Shown piece by piece: positions 25,593 to 34,944 of a DNA stretch of 64,000 bases. The position numbers and the translations under genes were made by a program. Within the stretch, counting starts at the first letter, position 1. Every line of letters begins with the position of its first letter. Under the pieces are notes generated by a model. It searched no databases and was not told the origin of the DNA. It saw only the letters and a program-made list of their open reading frames with translations. The stretch lies in assembly GCF_029194005.1 (NCBI RefSeq), contig NZ_JARFVA010000001.1, positions 868,001 to 932,000 on the forward strand, in the 5' to 3' direction. This DNA is from Flagellimonas okinawensis (lineage in GTDB: Bacteria; Bacteroidota; Bacteroidia; Flavobacteriales; Flavobacteriaceae).

Positions 25593-26149
25593 TTGAAGAA
25601 ATCAACAAATGCTATAAAGTACTGCAGGAAGGCGGACTCATTCTCTACCCTACCGATACGGTCTGGGGCATAGGCTGCGATGCTACCAACCCCGAAGCGG
25701 TAAAAAAAGTATATGCCCTAAAAAAGCGAGAAGATTCCAAGGCTCTAATTTGTATGGTGGCCAACCAGGCCATGTTGGAACGCCACGTAAAAGAAGTACC
25801 CGATGTCGCCTACGATATTATGGACTTGGCCACAAAACCAACCACTATCGTATTCGATGAGCCTATGGGCGTGGCCAGCAATCTGGTAGCAGAAGACAAC
25901 ACCTTGGCCATTAGAGTAGCTTCGGATAAATTCTGTCAGTATCTCATCAATAAATTTAGAAAACCGATAGTATCCACATCGGCCAATATTTCGGGCCATC
26001 CCACTCCAAAACAATTCAAGGATATTGAGGAAGAAATTTTAAAAGGAGTGGACTATGTGGTAAATTTGCCCGATGAAAACATAAACCCTTCCCCCTCCTC
26101 CATCATTAAACTGAGTACGGACGGACAAGTGAAGGTTATTCGGGAATAA
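25589..26149 (+). CDS. tsaC: Threonylcarbamoyl-AMP synthase TsaC/YwlC
   Basis: Makes threonylcarbamoyl-AMP for the t6A37 modification of ANN-decoding tRNAs. The YrdC domain is complete: GGLILYPTDTVWGIGCDATN, KKREDSKALICMV, TKPTTIVFDEP, LAIRVASDKFC and PIVSTSANISGHPTP. At 186 residues it is the short form without the Sua5 C-terminal domain. It starts within the preceding gene and is followed two bases later by cca, so it joins an RNA-related operon (tsaC, cca, ctaA). Confidence 0.96.
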   Translation: MIEEINKCYKVLQEGGLILYPTDTVWGIGCDATNPEAVKKVYALKKREDSKALICMVANQAMLERHVKEVPDVAYDIMDLATKPTTIVFDEPMGVASNLVAEDNTLAIRVASDKFCQYLINKFRKPIVSTSANISGHPTPKQFKDIEEEILKGVDYVVNLPDENINPSPSSIIKLSTDGQVKVIRE

Positions 26150-26151
26150 CA

Positions 26152-27582
26152 ATGGCGAAGGAATTCCATATAGAAGCAATACAACATCCTGTTTTTAAAC
26201 TTATTGGCGAAGCTTCAGATGAATTGGGCGTAGACGCTTATGTGATTGGTGGGTTTGTGCGGGATTACTTTTTAAAAAGAAACATCCCTAAGGATATTGA
26301 TATTGTCGCCATTGGTAGCGGTATAGAACTTGCCAAAAAAGTGGCTTCCAAACTTAAGGGCAAACCGGAGATTTCCGTATTCAAGAATTTCGGCACGGCC
26401 ATGATCAAGCACAAGGATTTGGAGCTGGAGTTTGTAGGGGCCCGAAAAGAAAGCTATAATCGGGATAGCCGAAAGCCCATCGTAGAAGATGGCACTTTGG
26501 AAGACGACCAAAACCGTCGTGATTTTACCATAAATGCCATGGCTTTGGCATTGAACGAAACCAATTTTGGGGAGCTTTTAGATCCTTTTGATGGTTTGGT
26601 GGATTTGGACAAGCAAATCATTCGCACCCCATTGGAGCCCGGTATCACCTATTCCGATGACCCTTTACGTATGATGCGTGCCATCCGATTTGCCACCCAG
26701 TTGCATTTCACCATTGAACTGCAATCACTTCAGGCGATAACAGAAAACCAAGAACGCATCAAAATTGTTTCCAAGGAACGTATCGTGGACGAGCTCAACA
26801 AAATATTGATGAGTTCCAAACCTTCACTTGGTTTCAAATTGATGCACCAAACAGGGTTGTTGCCTTTGATTCTACCCGAGCTCACAGCATTACAAGGCAT
26901 CGAAGAAATAGAAGGTCAACGCCATAAGGACAACTTTTGGCACACCTTGGAAGTAGTGGACAACATTGCAGAAACCACGGACAACCTTTGGTTGCGCTGG
27001 GCCGCATTGCTGCACGACATTGGCAAAGCACCGACAAAAAAGTTCCATAAAAAAATTGGATGGACTTTTCACGCCCACGAATTTGTTGGTGCAAAAATGG
27101 TCTACAAACTATTTAAAAGACTTCGATTGCCATTGAACGAGAAAATGAAATTCGTTCAGAAAATGGTATTGATGAGTTCACGCCCAATCATCCTATCCGA
27201 AGACCACGTGACCGATTCCGCCGTTCGGCGATTGGTTTTTGATGCCGGTGATTTTGTAGAGGACCTTATGACCTTGTGCGAGGCCGACATTACAACCAAG
27301 AATCCCCGCAAGCAGAAAAAATACAAGAACAATTTTAAGATTGTTCGTCAAAAAATAGTGGAGGTCGAAGAACGGGACCATATCCGAAACTTTCAACCAC
27401 CTGTTTCCGGTGAAGAGATCATGAAGACCTTCAACCTAAAACCTTCCAAAGAAATTGGCATCATCAAAGACGCTATTAAAGAAGCGATTTTAGAAGGTGA
27501 AATCCCTAACGAATATGAGGCTGCCTACCATTTTATGTTGGAAAAAGGCAAAAAAATGAATTTAAAAGTCCACTCCGAATGA
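26152..27582 (+). CDS. cca: CCA-adding tRNA nucleotidyltransferase with HD domain
   Basis: 476 residues. The class II polymerase head is visible: YVIGGFVRDYFLKRNIPKDI with the catalytic DID, then FVGARKESYNRDSRKP and RRDFTINAMAL. The binding domain follows (DDPLRMMRAIRFATQL). The C-terminal part is an HD phosphohydrolase with RHKDNFWHTLEVVDNI and LLHDIGKAPTKKFH. Adds or repairs the 3' CCA end of tRNA. It overlaps ctaA by four bases. Confidence 0.96.
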   Translation: MAKEFHIEAIQHPVFKLIGEASDELGVDAYVIGGFVRDYFLKRNIPKDIDIVAIGSGIELAKKVASKLKGKPEISVFKNFGTAMIKHKDLELEFVGARKESYNRDSRKPIVEDGTLEDDQNRRDFTINAMALALNETNFGELLDPFDGLVDLDKQIIRTPLEPGITYSDDPLRMMRAIRFATQLHFTIELQSLQAITENQERIKIVSKERIVDELNKILMSSKPSLGFKLMHQTGLLPLILPELTALQGIEEIEGQRHKDNFWHTLEVVDNIAETTDNLWLRWAALLHDIGKAPTKKFHKKIGWTFHAHEFVGAKMVYKLFKRLRLPLNEKMKFVQKMVLMSSRPIILSEDHVTDSAVRRLVFDAGDFVEDLMTLCEADITTKNPRKQKKYKNNFKIVRQKIVEVEERDHIRNFQPPVSGEEIMKTFNLKPSKEIGIIKDAIKEAILEGEIPNEYEAAYHFMLEKGKKMNLKVHSE

Positions 27583-28592
27583 AAAAGAACAAATATGTAG
27601 TGTATTGGTTGTTAACTGGATGCTTTCTCATTTTTATCATGGTCTTGGTCGGCGGGATTACCCGCCTTACCCACTCTGGACTGTCCATTTCCGATTATAA
27701 GTTGATTCAGGGAACAATCCCTCCAATGAACGAGCAGGAATGGCAAGAGGCCTTTGAACTTTACCAACAATACCCGGAATACCAAAAGCTCAACAATCAT
27801 TTCGGGATAGAGGAATTTAAGGACATTTACTTCTGGGAATGGCTGCACAGGGTTATTGGAAGATTTATTGGTGTTGTATTTATCATACCGTTCCTATTCT
27901 TTTTGTTCACTAAAAAATTGGACAGACCAACCATAAAAAAGGCCATTATATTATTGTTTATGGGTGGTTTCCAAGGCTTTTTGGGATGGTATATGGTCAA
28001 AAGTGGCTTGGTGGACCGTCCAGATGTATCCCACTTTAGATTGGCGGCACATTTGACCACTGCGTTCATCACATTTGCCTACAGTTTATGGGTGGCCTTG
28101 GACCTTATTTATCCAGAACGAAAAGAAATCAACACGAAGATCAGAAACCTGATTCGATTTGGACTTGTGGTTCTATTGCTTCAAATTATTTGGGGTGCTT
28201 TTGTGGCTGGTTTGGATGCAGGTTTTATACACAACCACTGGCCTTTGATGAGCGACGGCAAACTTATACATGAAACGGTTTACATTGAGCAACAACCTGT
28301 CATCAAAAACTTTTATGAAGGAAAAAGCGGGGTTCAGTTTGTGCACCGATACCTTGCATATATCGTGGTTGCATTTATCGCCTTGATTTGGTACCGCACA
28401 AGAAAAATCGAGACTACGGCACTTCAAGAAAAAGGATTAAAAACCCTATTGGCCTTGGTATTTGTGCAATTTTTATTGGGTGTACTCACTTTGATTTACG
28501 CCGTACCGCTTTGGCTGGGAATTGCGCATCAAATTGGTGCATTTTTCCTTTTGGCCGCCATGACTTTTACCTTGCACAGGTTCTCCAAATAA
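27579..28592 (+). CDS. ctaA: Heme A synthase, COX15/CtaA family
   Basis: Converts heme O to heme A for cytochrome oxidase in the inner membrane. 337 residues with about eight helices. The heme-ligand histidines sit in the expected four blocks: FWEWLHRVIGRFIG, SHFRLAAHLTTAF, QFVHRYLAYIVV and LGIAHQIGAFFLL. The first helix carries GGITRLTHSGLSI, which is diagnostic for the family. Last gene of the tsaC-cca-ctaA string. No oxidase genes are near. Confidence 0.96.
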   Translation: MKKNKYVVYWLLTGCFLIFIMVLVGGITRLTHSGLSISDYKLIQGTIPPMNEQEWQEAFELYQQYPEYQKLNNHFGIEEFKDIYFWEWLHRVIGRFIGVVFIIPFLFFLFTKKLDRPTIKKAIILLFMGGFQGFLGWYMVKSGLVDRPDVSHFRLAAHLTTAFITFAYSLWVALDLIYPERKEINTKIRNLIRFGLVVLLLQIIWGAFVAGLDAGFIHNHWPLMSDGKLIHETVYIEQQPVIKNFYEGKSGVQFVHRYLAYIVVAFIALIWYRTRKIETTALQEKGLKTLLALVFVQFLLGVLTLIYAVPLWLGIAHQIGAFFLLAAMTFTLHRFSK

Positions 28593-28605
28593 GTCCTATT
28601 TATTG

Positions 28606-28613
28606 TACCTTTG
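28606..28613 (+). promoter_or_regulatory. Candidate -10 element of the gene at 28636
   Basis: TACCTTTG matches TAnnTTTG, 22 bases before the ATG. Confidence 0.45.
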
Positions 28614-28635
28614 TGCCCACTCTAAAATTTGATGG

Positions 28636-29139
28636 ATGATTTATAAAATCAGGATAATACTTGATGCTGAGGAAGATATCTTTCGAGATGTCGAAATTGA
28701 GGAGCAAAGTAATTTGGAGGATTTCCATAATGCCATTACCCAAGCTTTTGGTTTTGAGGGAAGTGAAATGGCCTCCTTTTACACTTGTGACGAAGAATGG
28801 AACCAAGATGAAGAAATTGCTCTTTTTGATATGAGCGAGAGTGGTTCCGATATCCGATTGATGAACGAAACGTCCCTTGACGATGTTTTAACAGAGGACA
28901 ATCCAAAATTGATCTACGTGTACGACTTTTTTAGCATGTGGACCTTTTTTGTGGAATTGGCCGATATTGTTGAAAAAGAGGATGGAAGGGTATATCCGAA
29001 CGTCTTGTTTACTTTTGGTGAATTACCGGATGCCCCACCGGAAAAACAATTTGAAGCTGAACCAAACGACGACGAAGGAAACTTTGACGACCTTCTGGAC
29101 AGTTATGACGACATGGATTTTGACGAGAATTGGAACTAA
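28636..29139 (+). CDS. Plasmid pRiA4b ORF-3-like (IS1096 passenger TnpR-like) family protein
   Basis: 167 residues. The N-terminal half resembles the PF07929 fold: YKIRIILDAEEDIFRDVEIE, then an F-H-x-x-I-x-x-A-F-G-like block (FHNAITQAFGFEGSEMASFY) and KLIYVYDFFSMWTFFVEL. The C-terminal tail is very acidic (DDEGNFDDLLDSYDDMDFDE). Despite the family name there is no transposase nearby, and such genes are common stable chromosomal genes in flavobacteria. Function unknown. Confidence 0.82.
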   Translation: MIYKIRIILDAEEDIFRDVEIEEQSNLEDFHNAITQAFGFEGSEMASFYTCDEEWNQDEEIALFDMSESGSDIRLMNETSLDDVLTEDNPKLIYVYDFFSMWTFFVELADIVEKEDGRVYPNVLFTFGELPDAPPEKQFEAEPNDDEGNFDDLLDSYDDMDFDENWN

Positions 29140-29183
29140 CCAAAAGTGCTGCCAAGTTTTAACCATTAACACTTAATCTTAAC

Positions 29184-30242
29184 ATGCTAAACCTATATAA
29201 CGCCCAAATAGAAAGTATTTCGCTTCATCGTGTTGGCAACAAAAGTAAAAACGAATCTGCCTTTTTATCCGCAGAACCTTTTTCACTGAACGATGAAATG
29301 TCAGGTTTACTAAAGGAGTACTTCTTTAAACCATTTAGGGAAAAGGAGGAAAACTACTATAAGTTTGGCCATGAGGTGGATATGGAATTTAATGAGGTAT
29401 TCACCGCTGTCACCGGAATTTTTGATAATCCATCCGACAACCACAGGCTTTCCAAAAAAATAACCACACATCTGTATGAACAATCCAATCACCCCCATAT
29501 TAAGAGTGGTGAGGTCTATGTGGTTCATTTTTCGGATATGGTGATCGACAAACAAAAAACGGATGCCGTAGGTATTTTTAAAAGTGAGTTGAAACACGAC
29601 TTCCTTCAATTTGAAGAAAAGGAACACAACTTGGAAATTTTGATTCGTCAGGGAATCAACATTAATAAATTGGACAAGGGCTGTATTGTTTTCAATGTTA
29701 ACAAAGAAGAGGGCTACAAGGTACTGTCCGTTGATAGCAATAGATACGATGCCAAGTATTGGTTGGAAAACTTCTTGGGCGTTGCTCCTTTGACCGATGA
29801 AAATTTCTATACCAAGAACTACCTGAAATTCTGCCAGAACTTTGCCAAGGATGTTGTACTACCGGCCGAGGACAAGCAACAGGAAGTACTTTTCATGAAC
29901 CGAGCGGTTAATCACTTTGCGAAAAACGACAATTTTGAGGAAACCTCATTTTTGAACGAGGTAATGGAAAACCCTGAATTGATTCCTGAGTTTAAGCATT
30001 ACAAGGTTGAAAAAGGGCCCAAGTATAGCATTGAAGACGTTTCTAATTTCGACATCGCCAATAAGGCTGTAAGTGATGCTCGAAGGAAGATTAAAAACGT
30101 AATCAACCTGGATACCAACATTCAGATTAAGATGGATTTCATTAATCCGGAATCCGCGGAAAAATTCGTGGAAAAAGGTTGGGACGAAGAACGTCAGATG
30201 TACTACTACCTAGTATATTTCAACAAAGAGCAGAAGAGCTAG
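29184..30242 (+). CDS. Nucleoid-associated protein (NdpA/YejK family)
   Basis: 352 residues. The family start is clear (IESISLHRVGNKSKNESAFL), followed by the region IKSGEVYVVHFSDMVIDKQK and KSELKHDF, and a C-terminal block MDFINPESAEKFVEKGWDEE. E. coli YejK binds the nucleoid and influences topoisomerase activity; the role here is presumed. The stop codon is shared with the convergent gene: the palindrome CTAG supplies TAG on both strands. Confidence 0.88.
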   Translation: MLNLYNAQIESISLHRVGNKSKNESAFLSAEPFSLNDEMSGLLKEYFFKPFREKEENYYKFGHEVDMEFNEVFTAVTGIFDNPSDNHRLSKKITTHLYEQSNHPHIKSGEVYVVHFSDMVIDKQKTDAVGIFKSELKHDFLQFEEKEHNLEILIRQGININKLDKGCIVFNVNKEEGYKVLSVDSNRYDAKYWLENFLGVAPLTDENFYTKNYLKFCQNFAKDVVLPAEDKQQEVLFMNRAVNHFAKNDNFEETSFLNEVMENPELIPEFKHYKVEKGPKYSIEDVSNFDIANKAVSDARRKIKNVINLDTNIQIKMDFINPESAEKFVEKGWDEERQMYYYLVYFNKEQKS

Positions 30243-31315
30243 AACTTTTTATCTATAATCTGTTTCATACTCACATCTTCGTAATTACGTTTCACAAAGT
30301 CCAGGGCATTGGTCAATACTTCGCCCATGGTCTTGCTGTCCCTAAATTTAATGTCACCTGTTAACTCCTGAAGCTGGGCTTTAAGCATTTCAATATTTTC
30401 AGGTGGCGAGATGGTATCCACCTCACAAACATCCAAAAGTCGTTTTAGCCTGCGTCCCCAGCTCAATATCCTTTTAGCGATAATGGATCGTTCTTCCACT
30501 ATATATTGGTTTACGGAATCCACGGTCAATTTATCCTGGACCAGGTCCACCATAATTTTGTTCTCTTTAAAAAATTGGGGACGATACACCTTTAATTTAC
30601 CCTCGTAGCATTGTTGGTCAAAATCAATGGCCCTTATCTTATAAACCACACTATCAAAATCGTGGGTAGGAACAATAACATAGTTATAAGACCGCATATC
30701 ACCCAATAATCGGATCATACACCTTTCATTGAATTTCACGAACTCCTTGGCTATTTGTGCTTTATCGAATTCGGAGCATTCCGGCAGATTTTTTTTCATA
30801 AAAACATCACCCGGTATACCAACAATATGTTCCTCGATCAACGTATTTTCATAAATCACAAAGTTAAGGTTGTAAGGCGACAGCATGTGTTCCAGTTCCA
30901 AGCCATATACACGGGAAGCATCGGTCTTTTTTACATAGAACAGGGTGTAGTTATCGTTTAAAATGTTACGCACCTTGATCCTGAAAGGTTTTGAATTTCC
31001 AAAAGTGCAATAGTCCACATAATCTACGTTCAAATACTGAAAAATGGAGTCGCTACCATCTGAAACAAAACTGGAATACACACGTTTTAGGGCAAGGTCT
31101 ATCTCATCGCGGTCAAACTCGGGATAAAACACCCTTACCCAAAGGGTATCTTCATCATTGGCATCATATACGGCCACACTTCCCGAAAAACGAAGCAAAT
31201 CGTCGTAATGGATCGGAATCTCTATCTTTCTATTATAATATTCCAAATATTCATCCAGCTCTTCACTTATGGGATAAGCAGGCTTTTTTTTCGACATCAA
31301 CTTTTCTTCCGACAT
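30239..31315 (-). CDS. Unknown protein with protein-kinase-like motif order
   Basis: 358 residues, no signal peptide and no transmembrane helix. I know no annotated family. Motifs appear in the order of a kinase-like fold: a possible beta-3 lysine in FYVKKTDAS (K129/K130), acidic helix LELEHML (E140/E142), hinge-like IEEHIVGIPGD (160-170), catalytic-loop-like LLGDMRSYNYVIV with D206 and N211, then the metal-site-like IRAIDFDQ (D231/D233). APH- and HipA-type kinases show comparable D-x-x-x-x-N and D-F-D patterns. The C-terminal third is helical and basic. It converges with the NdpA gene, sharing CTAG stops. The kinase call is inference. Confidence 0.7.
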   Translation of the reverse strand: MSEEKLMSKKKPAYPISEELDEYLEYYNRKIEIPIHYDDLLRFSGSVAVYDANDEDTLWVRVFYPEFDRDEIDLALKRVYSSFVSDGSDSIFQYLNVDYVDYCTFGNSKPFRIKVRNILNDNYTLFYVKKTDASRVYGLELEHMLSPYNLNFVIYENTLIEEHIVGIPGDVFMKKNLPECSEFDKAQIAKEFVKFNERCMIRLLGDMRSYNYVIVPTHDFDSVVYKIRAIDFDQQCYEGKLKVYRPQFFKENKIMVDLVQDKLTVDSVNQYIVEERSIIAKRILSWGRRLKRLLDVCEVDTISPPENIEMLKAQLQELTGDIKFRDSKTMGEVLTNALDFVKRNYEDVSMKQIIDKKF

Positions 31316-31393
31316 TGTATTCGATTATTTTGTAACAAATTGCGATAAACATCGTCAAGTTAGTATAAACCATTCAAAAAACGATAGCATCTT

Positions 31394-32290
31394 TTGGAAA
31401 CAATACTGAACGTAAGCCATCTCACCAAAAAATTTGGTTATCTCACAGCCGTAAAAGACCTTTCCTTTACTATTGAAAAGGGGAATGTTTATGGTATTTT
31501 GGGACCAAATGGGAGTGGCAAATCCACTACACTGGGCATTATACTTAACGTTGTTAACCGGACTTCGGGAGATTTTAGTTGGTTCGACGGAACAACATCC
31601 ACTCATGACGCGTTAAAAAAGGTCGGGGCGATTATTGAACGGCCCAACTTTTACCCCTACATGAACGCTATCCAAAATTTACGTCTGGTTTGTAAAATAA
31701 AAAATGTTCCCGAAACCAAGATTCAGGAAAAATTGGAATTGGTTGGGCTGTGGGACCGCAGAAACAGCAAGTTCAAAACGTATTCCTTGGGGATGAAACA
31801 ACGTATGGCCATTGCTTCTGCCCTACTCAATGACCCGGAGATATTGATCTTGGACGAACCCACGAATGGATTGGACCCTCAAGGTATCCATCAAATCCGT
31901 GAAATCATCAAAAAAATTGCAAGTCAAGGCACTACCATATTATTGGCCTCCCACTTATTAGACGAGGTGGAAAAAGTATGTTCACATGTAATTATTCTTC
32001 GTAAAGGCGAAAACCTGTATTCGGGACCTGTGGATAGTATGCTGGCCAGTCATGGTTTTTTTGAGCTTCGTGCCACCCAAATGGAACAACTCCAAGAACT
32101 ATTGAAGAAAAATGCAAGTTTCGGTAAAATCGAAAATTTCAATGGCACCATAACCGCGTATTTAAAAGAAGAAATGGATGCCGAAAGCTTAAACAAAATG
32201 CTGTTCGATAAAGGTATTGTACTATCACACCTCGTAAAACGAAAAGAGAGCCTTGAAGAACAATTTTTAACCTTGACCAAGAACCAATAA
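31394..32290 (+). CDS. ABC transporter ATP-binding protein
   Basis: 298 residues. Walker A GPNGSGKST (37-45), a signature in the form YSLGMKQRMAIASALL, Walker B ILILDEPTNGLDPQG and switch histidine in LLASHLLDEVEKVC. This is the bacitracin/lantibiotic (BcrA-like) class of export ATPases. The start is TTG at 31394. The membrane partner is the next gene, 11 bases downstream. Substrate unknown. Confidence 0.95.
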   Translation: METILNVSHLTKKFGYLTAVKDLSFTIEKGNVYGILGPNGSGKSTTLGIILNVVNRTSGDFSWFDGTTSTHDALKKVGAIIERPNFYPYMNAIQNLRLVCKIKNVPETKIQEKLELVGLWDRRNSKFKTYSLGMKQRMAIASALLNDPEILILDEPTNGLDPQGIHQIREIIKKIASQGTTILLASHLLDEVEKVCSHVIILRKGENLYSGPVDSMLASHGFFELRATQMEQLQELLKKNASFGKIENFNGTITAYLKEEMDAESLNKMLFDKGIVLSHLVKRKESLEEQFLTLTKNQ

Positions 32291-32301
32291 TCAAAAAACG
32301 A

Positions 32302-33135
32302 ATGTTACGTCTCCTTCAAATAGAATTCATAAAACTTTGGAACAATAGGGCCAGCAAGGTGCTGATCATCTCCTATTTTGTGCTGCTAACCTCCATTGCG
32401 CTTATTGCGGCCATAAAATTTGACATTGGGCCCGTTCAGTTCCACTTGGCCGACCAGGGAATTTTCAACTTCCCATACATCTGGCATTTTAACACCTTTG
32501 TTACAGCTCTGTTCAAATTATTCTTGGCCATCGTAATTGTATCTATGATGTCCAACGAATACAGCAACAAGACCATTAAACAAAACTTGATCGATGGTTT
32601 GTCCAAAAAGGAATTCATCCTTTCAAAAGTCCTGACCGTCATAAGTTTTGCATTGATTTCCACAGTGTTCGTTTTTGCCGTATCCATGATTTTAGGTTTG
32701 GTATACTCGGACTATAATGAGGTTTCCATCATATTTTCGGATATGGAATTCTTACCGGCATTCTTTTTTAAATTGGTCGGATTCTTCTCCTTCTGTCTAT
32801 TCTTGGGCATTTTGGTGAAACGTTCCGCGTTTGCACTTGGCTTCTTGATTTTATGGACCATTTTGGAGCAAGTTGCTTTTGGACTACTGGGCTGGAAAGT
32901 AATGAGCTGGGAGTCGGCAAAAGCAGTAAAACGATTCTTTCCTTTGGAATCAATGTCGAATTTGATAAAAGAGCCTTTTACAAGGTTGTCCGCCGTACAA
33001 AACATCGGTCAGCAAATTGGGGAGGACATGAAATTTGATTATCATGTGTATTGGTATGAATTTTTGGTCGTCATCGTTTGGACAGCCATTTTCATCTATT
33101 TATCCTATGCATTATTGAAAAAACGTGATTTGTAG
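32302..33135 (+). CDS. ABC-2 type transporter permease
   Basis: 277 residues with about six membrane helices. It starts MLRLLQIEFIKLWNN and shows the block MMSNEYSNKTIKQNLIDGLS, typical for permeases paired with BcrA-like ATPases. Works at the inner membrane with the preceding ATP-binding protein, moving an unknown lipid or peptide, or doing self-protection. Confidence 0.93.
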   Translation: MLRLLQIEFIKLWNNRASKVLIISYFVLLTSIALIAAIKFDIGPVQFHLADQGIFNFPYIWHFNTFVTALFKLFLAIVIVSMMSNEYSNKTIKQNLIDGLSKKEFILSKVLTVISFALISTVFVFAVSMILGLVYSDYNEVSIIFSDMEFLPAFFFKLVGFFSFCLFLGILVKRSAFALGFLILWTILEQVAFGLLGWKVMSWESAKAVKRFFPLESMSNLIKEPFTRLSAVQNIGQQIGEDMKFDYHVYWYEFLVVIVWTAIFIYLSYALLKKRDL

Positions 33136-33164
33136 TATCTTGTTAGATGCACATAATCATGTAA

Positions 33165-34895
33165 ATGAAACTTAAACTACTCATTCTTTTGGCGCTAGTA
33201 ACTGTTGTTCATGCGCATGGTCAAGAATGTCCAAACATTGTATATCCCGCCAATGGTGCCAATAATATTCCGGTTGATGCCACCATTGACTGGGAAACTG
33301 TGGATGGAGTCCCCTCATACAATATTACATTGGGAACCAGCCCTGGCGGCAATGATATATTAAGTTCACAGTTCGCAAGCACATCGGCATATACCCCACC
33401 AATGGGGCTACCTGCAAACACAACCATTTATGTAACGATCATTCTTTACTTTTTTGACAAGCCCAATATCACTTGTTTCAGCTATAGTTTTACCACTCAG
33501 CCTTTAACAACGGTTCCAGAATGTACAGAATTAACCAACCCTACCGATCTCTCAAGTGACGTAAACCCAAATACAAATATTTCTTGGGCCTATGTATATG
33601 GCGCAGAAGGGTATCGGCTTAGCTTAGGAACCACCGCTGGTGGCACGGACCTCCTTGATGATTTTGATGTTCAAAATACCTTGACCTATAATCCCACTAC
33701 CGACCTTCCCGCAGAATCAACCATTTATGCCACTGTAGTTCCGTACAACTCATTGGGGAATGCCATAGGCTGCACCTATCAACAATTTGCTACCAGAGCG
33801 GAATCTGATATTCCCGATTGCACCAATATTATTTATCCACAAGATGGTGAAACCAATGTACCCTTGTCCCCCCTGCTCGAATGGTATGCTGTCCCCAATA
33901 CTACCGGGTATATTGTAACTATAGGCACGACTCCATCTGGCACCGATATTTTGGATGGTTCTATTTTTTACACAAGCTCAACTCCAGTTGTAAATTTTGA
34001 GCCGAACAAAACATTTTTTATTTGGATAACCCCTTTTAACGAAGCCGGTCAAGCAGAAGGATGTATCCAAACAAGTTTTACTACCATTGTAGGGTGTGGC
34101 CCTTATCTAGATTTTGAAACAGGGGAATACATCACTATAAATCCTACTATGGATTTCCCCGATTCGTTCTCCACATGCCAAAATGATGGTCCCTTAACTA
34201 TAACCGCACCGGACATAGCGGAAGGTTACAGATGGTATAGCATAGATGAATTTGAGAACGAAATGTTGATTTCAACCACCAAGGATGTAACCATAACAGC
34301 GAATGGACTTTATAGATATGAGATTTACAATACAGCCAACCAAGATGGAAACATTATCGAATGTCCCACATCTAAAGTGTTTGAAGTGGTTTCCTCCCAA
34401 GTCCCGACGATTGAAGATATCATACCAGAAATAACAGATTCATCATTAAACTTAACGGTAATCGCATCAGGTATGGGGGATTATGAATATGCCATTGATG
34501 ATATTGATGGTCCTTATTCGGACAATAATATTTTCAATAATGTATCACAAGGCAACCATAAAATTTATGTCCGTGACAAAAATGGTTGTGGCATCGCAAG
34601 TGAAGAGTATGCTCAAGATTTGACGATAAACGGTTTTCCTAATTTTTTCACTCCAAATGGAGATTCAGTGAACGATTATTGGCAATTTATACAGCCTCAG
34701 GGAACAGATAAAGTTGTTTTAAAGAGCATTCGAATCTTTGACCGCTATGGTAACTTTCTAAAACAGATTTCACCAAATTCCCTAGGGTGGGACGGTAATT
34801 TAAGAGGAAGGCCATTACCATCTGACAGTTATTGGTTCGTGGCAATCAATGATTCGGATCAAGTAATCAAGGGGCACTTTGCACTTAAAAGATAA
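33165..34895 (+). CDS. T9SS type B sorting domain protein with Fn3/Ig-like repeats
   Basis: 576 residues. A signal peptide (MKLKLLILLALVTVVHAHGQ) is followed by three repeats of about 95-100 residues. Each begins near Cys-x-x-I/L with NP or YP and has W-E-x-V-x-G-x-x-x-Y and a GTxxGGTDILD-like end (for example RLSLGTTAGGTDLLDDFDV). A fourth, different beta domain follows (about 320-490). The end (GFPNFFTPNGDSVNDYWQF, RIFDRYGNFLKQI, ending GHFALKR) is a type B CTD that directs export by the gliding-linked type IX system and attachment at the surface. Ligand unknown. Confidence 0.93.
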   Translation: MKLKLLILLALVTVVHAHGQECPNIVYPANGANNIPVDATIDWETVDGVPSYNITLGTSPGGNDILSSQFASTSAYTPPMGLPANTTIYVTIILYFFDKPNITCFSYSFTTQPLTTVPECTELTNPTDLSSDVNPNTNISWAYVYGAEGYRLSLGTTAGGTDLLDDFDVQNTLTYNPTTDLPAESTIYATVVPYNSLGNAIGCTYQQFATRAESDIPDCTNIIYPQDGETNVPLSPLLEWYAVPNTTGYIVTIGTTPSGTDILDGSIFYTSSTPVVNFEPNKTFFIWITPFNEAGQAEGCIQTSFTTIVGCGPYLDFETGEYITINPTMDFPDSFSTCQNDGPLTITAPDIAEGYRWYSIDEFENEMLISTTKDVTITANGLYRYEIYNTANQDGNIIECPTSKVFEVVSSQVPTIEDIIPEITDSSLNLTVIASGMGDYEYAIDDIDGPYSDNNIFNNVSQGNHKIYVRDKNGCGIASEEYAQDLTINGFPNFFTPNGDSVNDYWQFIQPQGTDKVVLKSIRIFDRYGNFLKQISPNSLGWDGNLRGRPLPSDSYWFVAINDSDQVIKGHFALKR

Positions 34896-34944
34896 TCTGA
34901 AACTTTTGTTTCCAATTGGGACAAGCCTTTAGTATTTTTACCCT

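Noticed and set aside
28636..29139. Mobile element suggested by the family name (IS1096 passenger, plasmid ORF-3)
   Set aside because: No transposase, inverted terminal repeats or target duplication around it; the family is widely chromosomal.
29184..31315. NdpA-like plus kinase-like pair as a defence system
   Set aside because: The genes converge rather than form an operon and no nuclease, toxin or mobile-element context is present.
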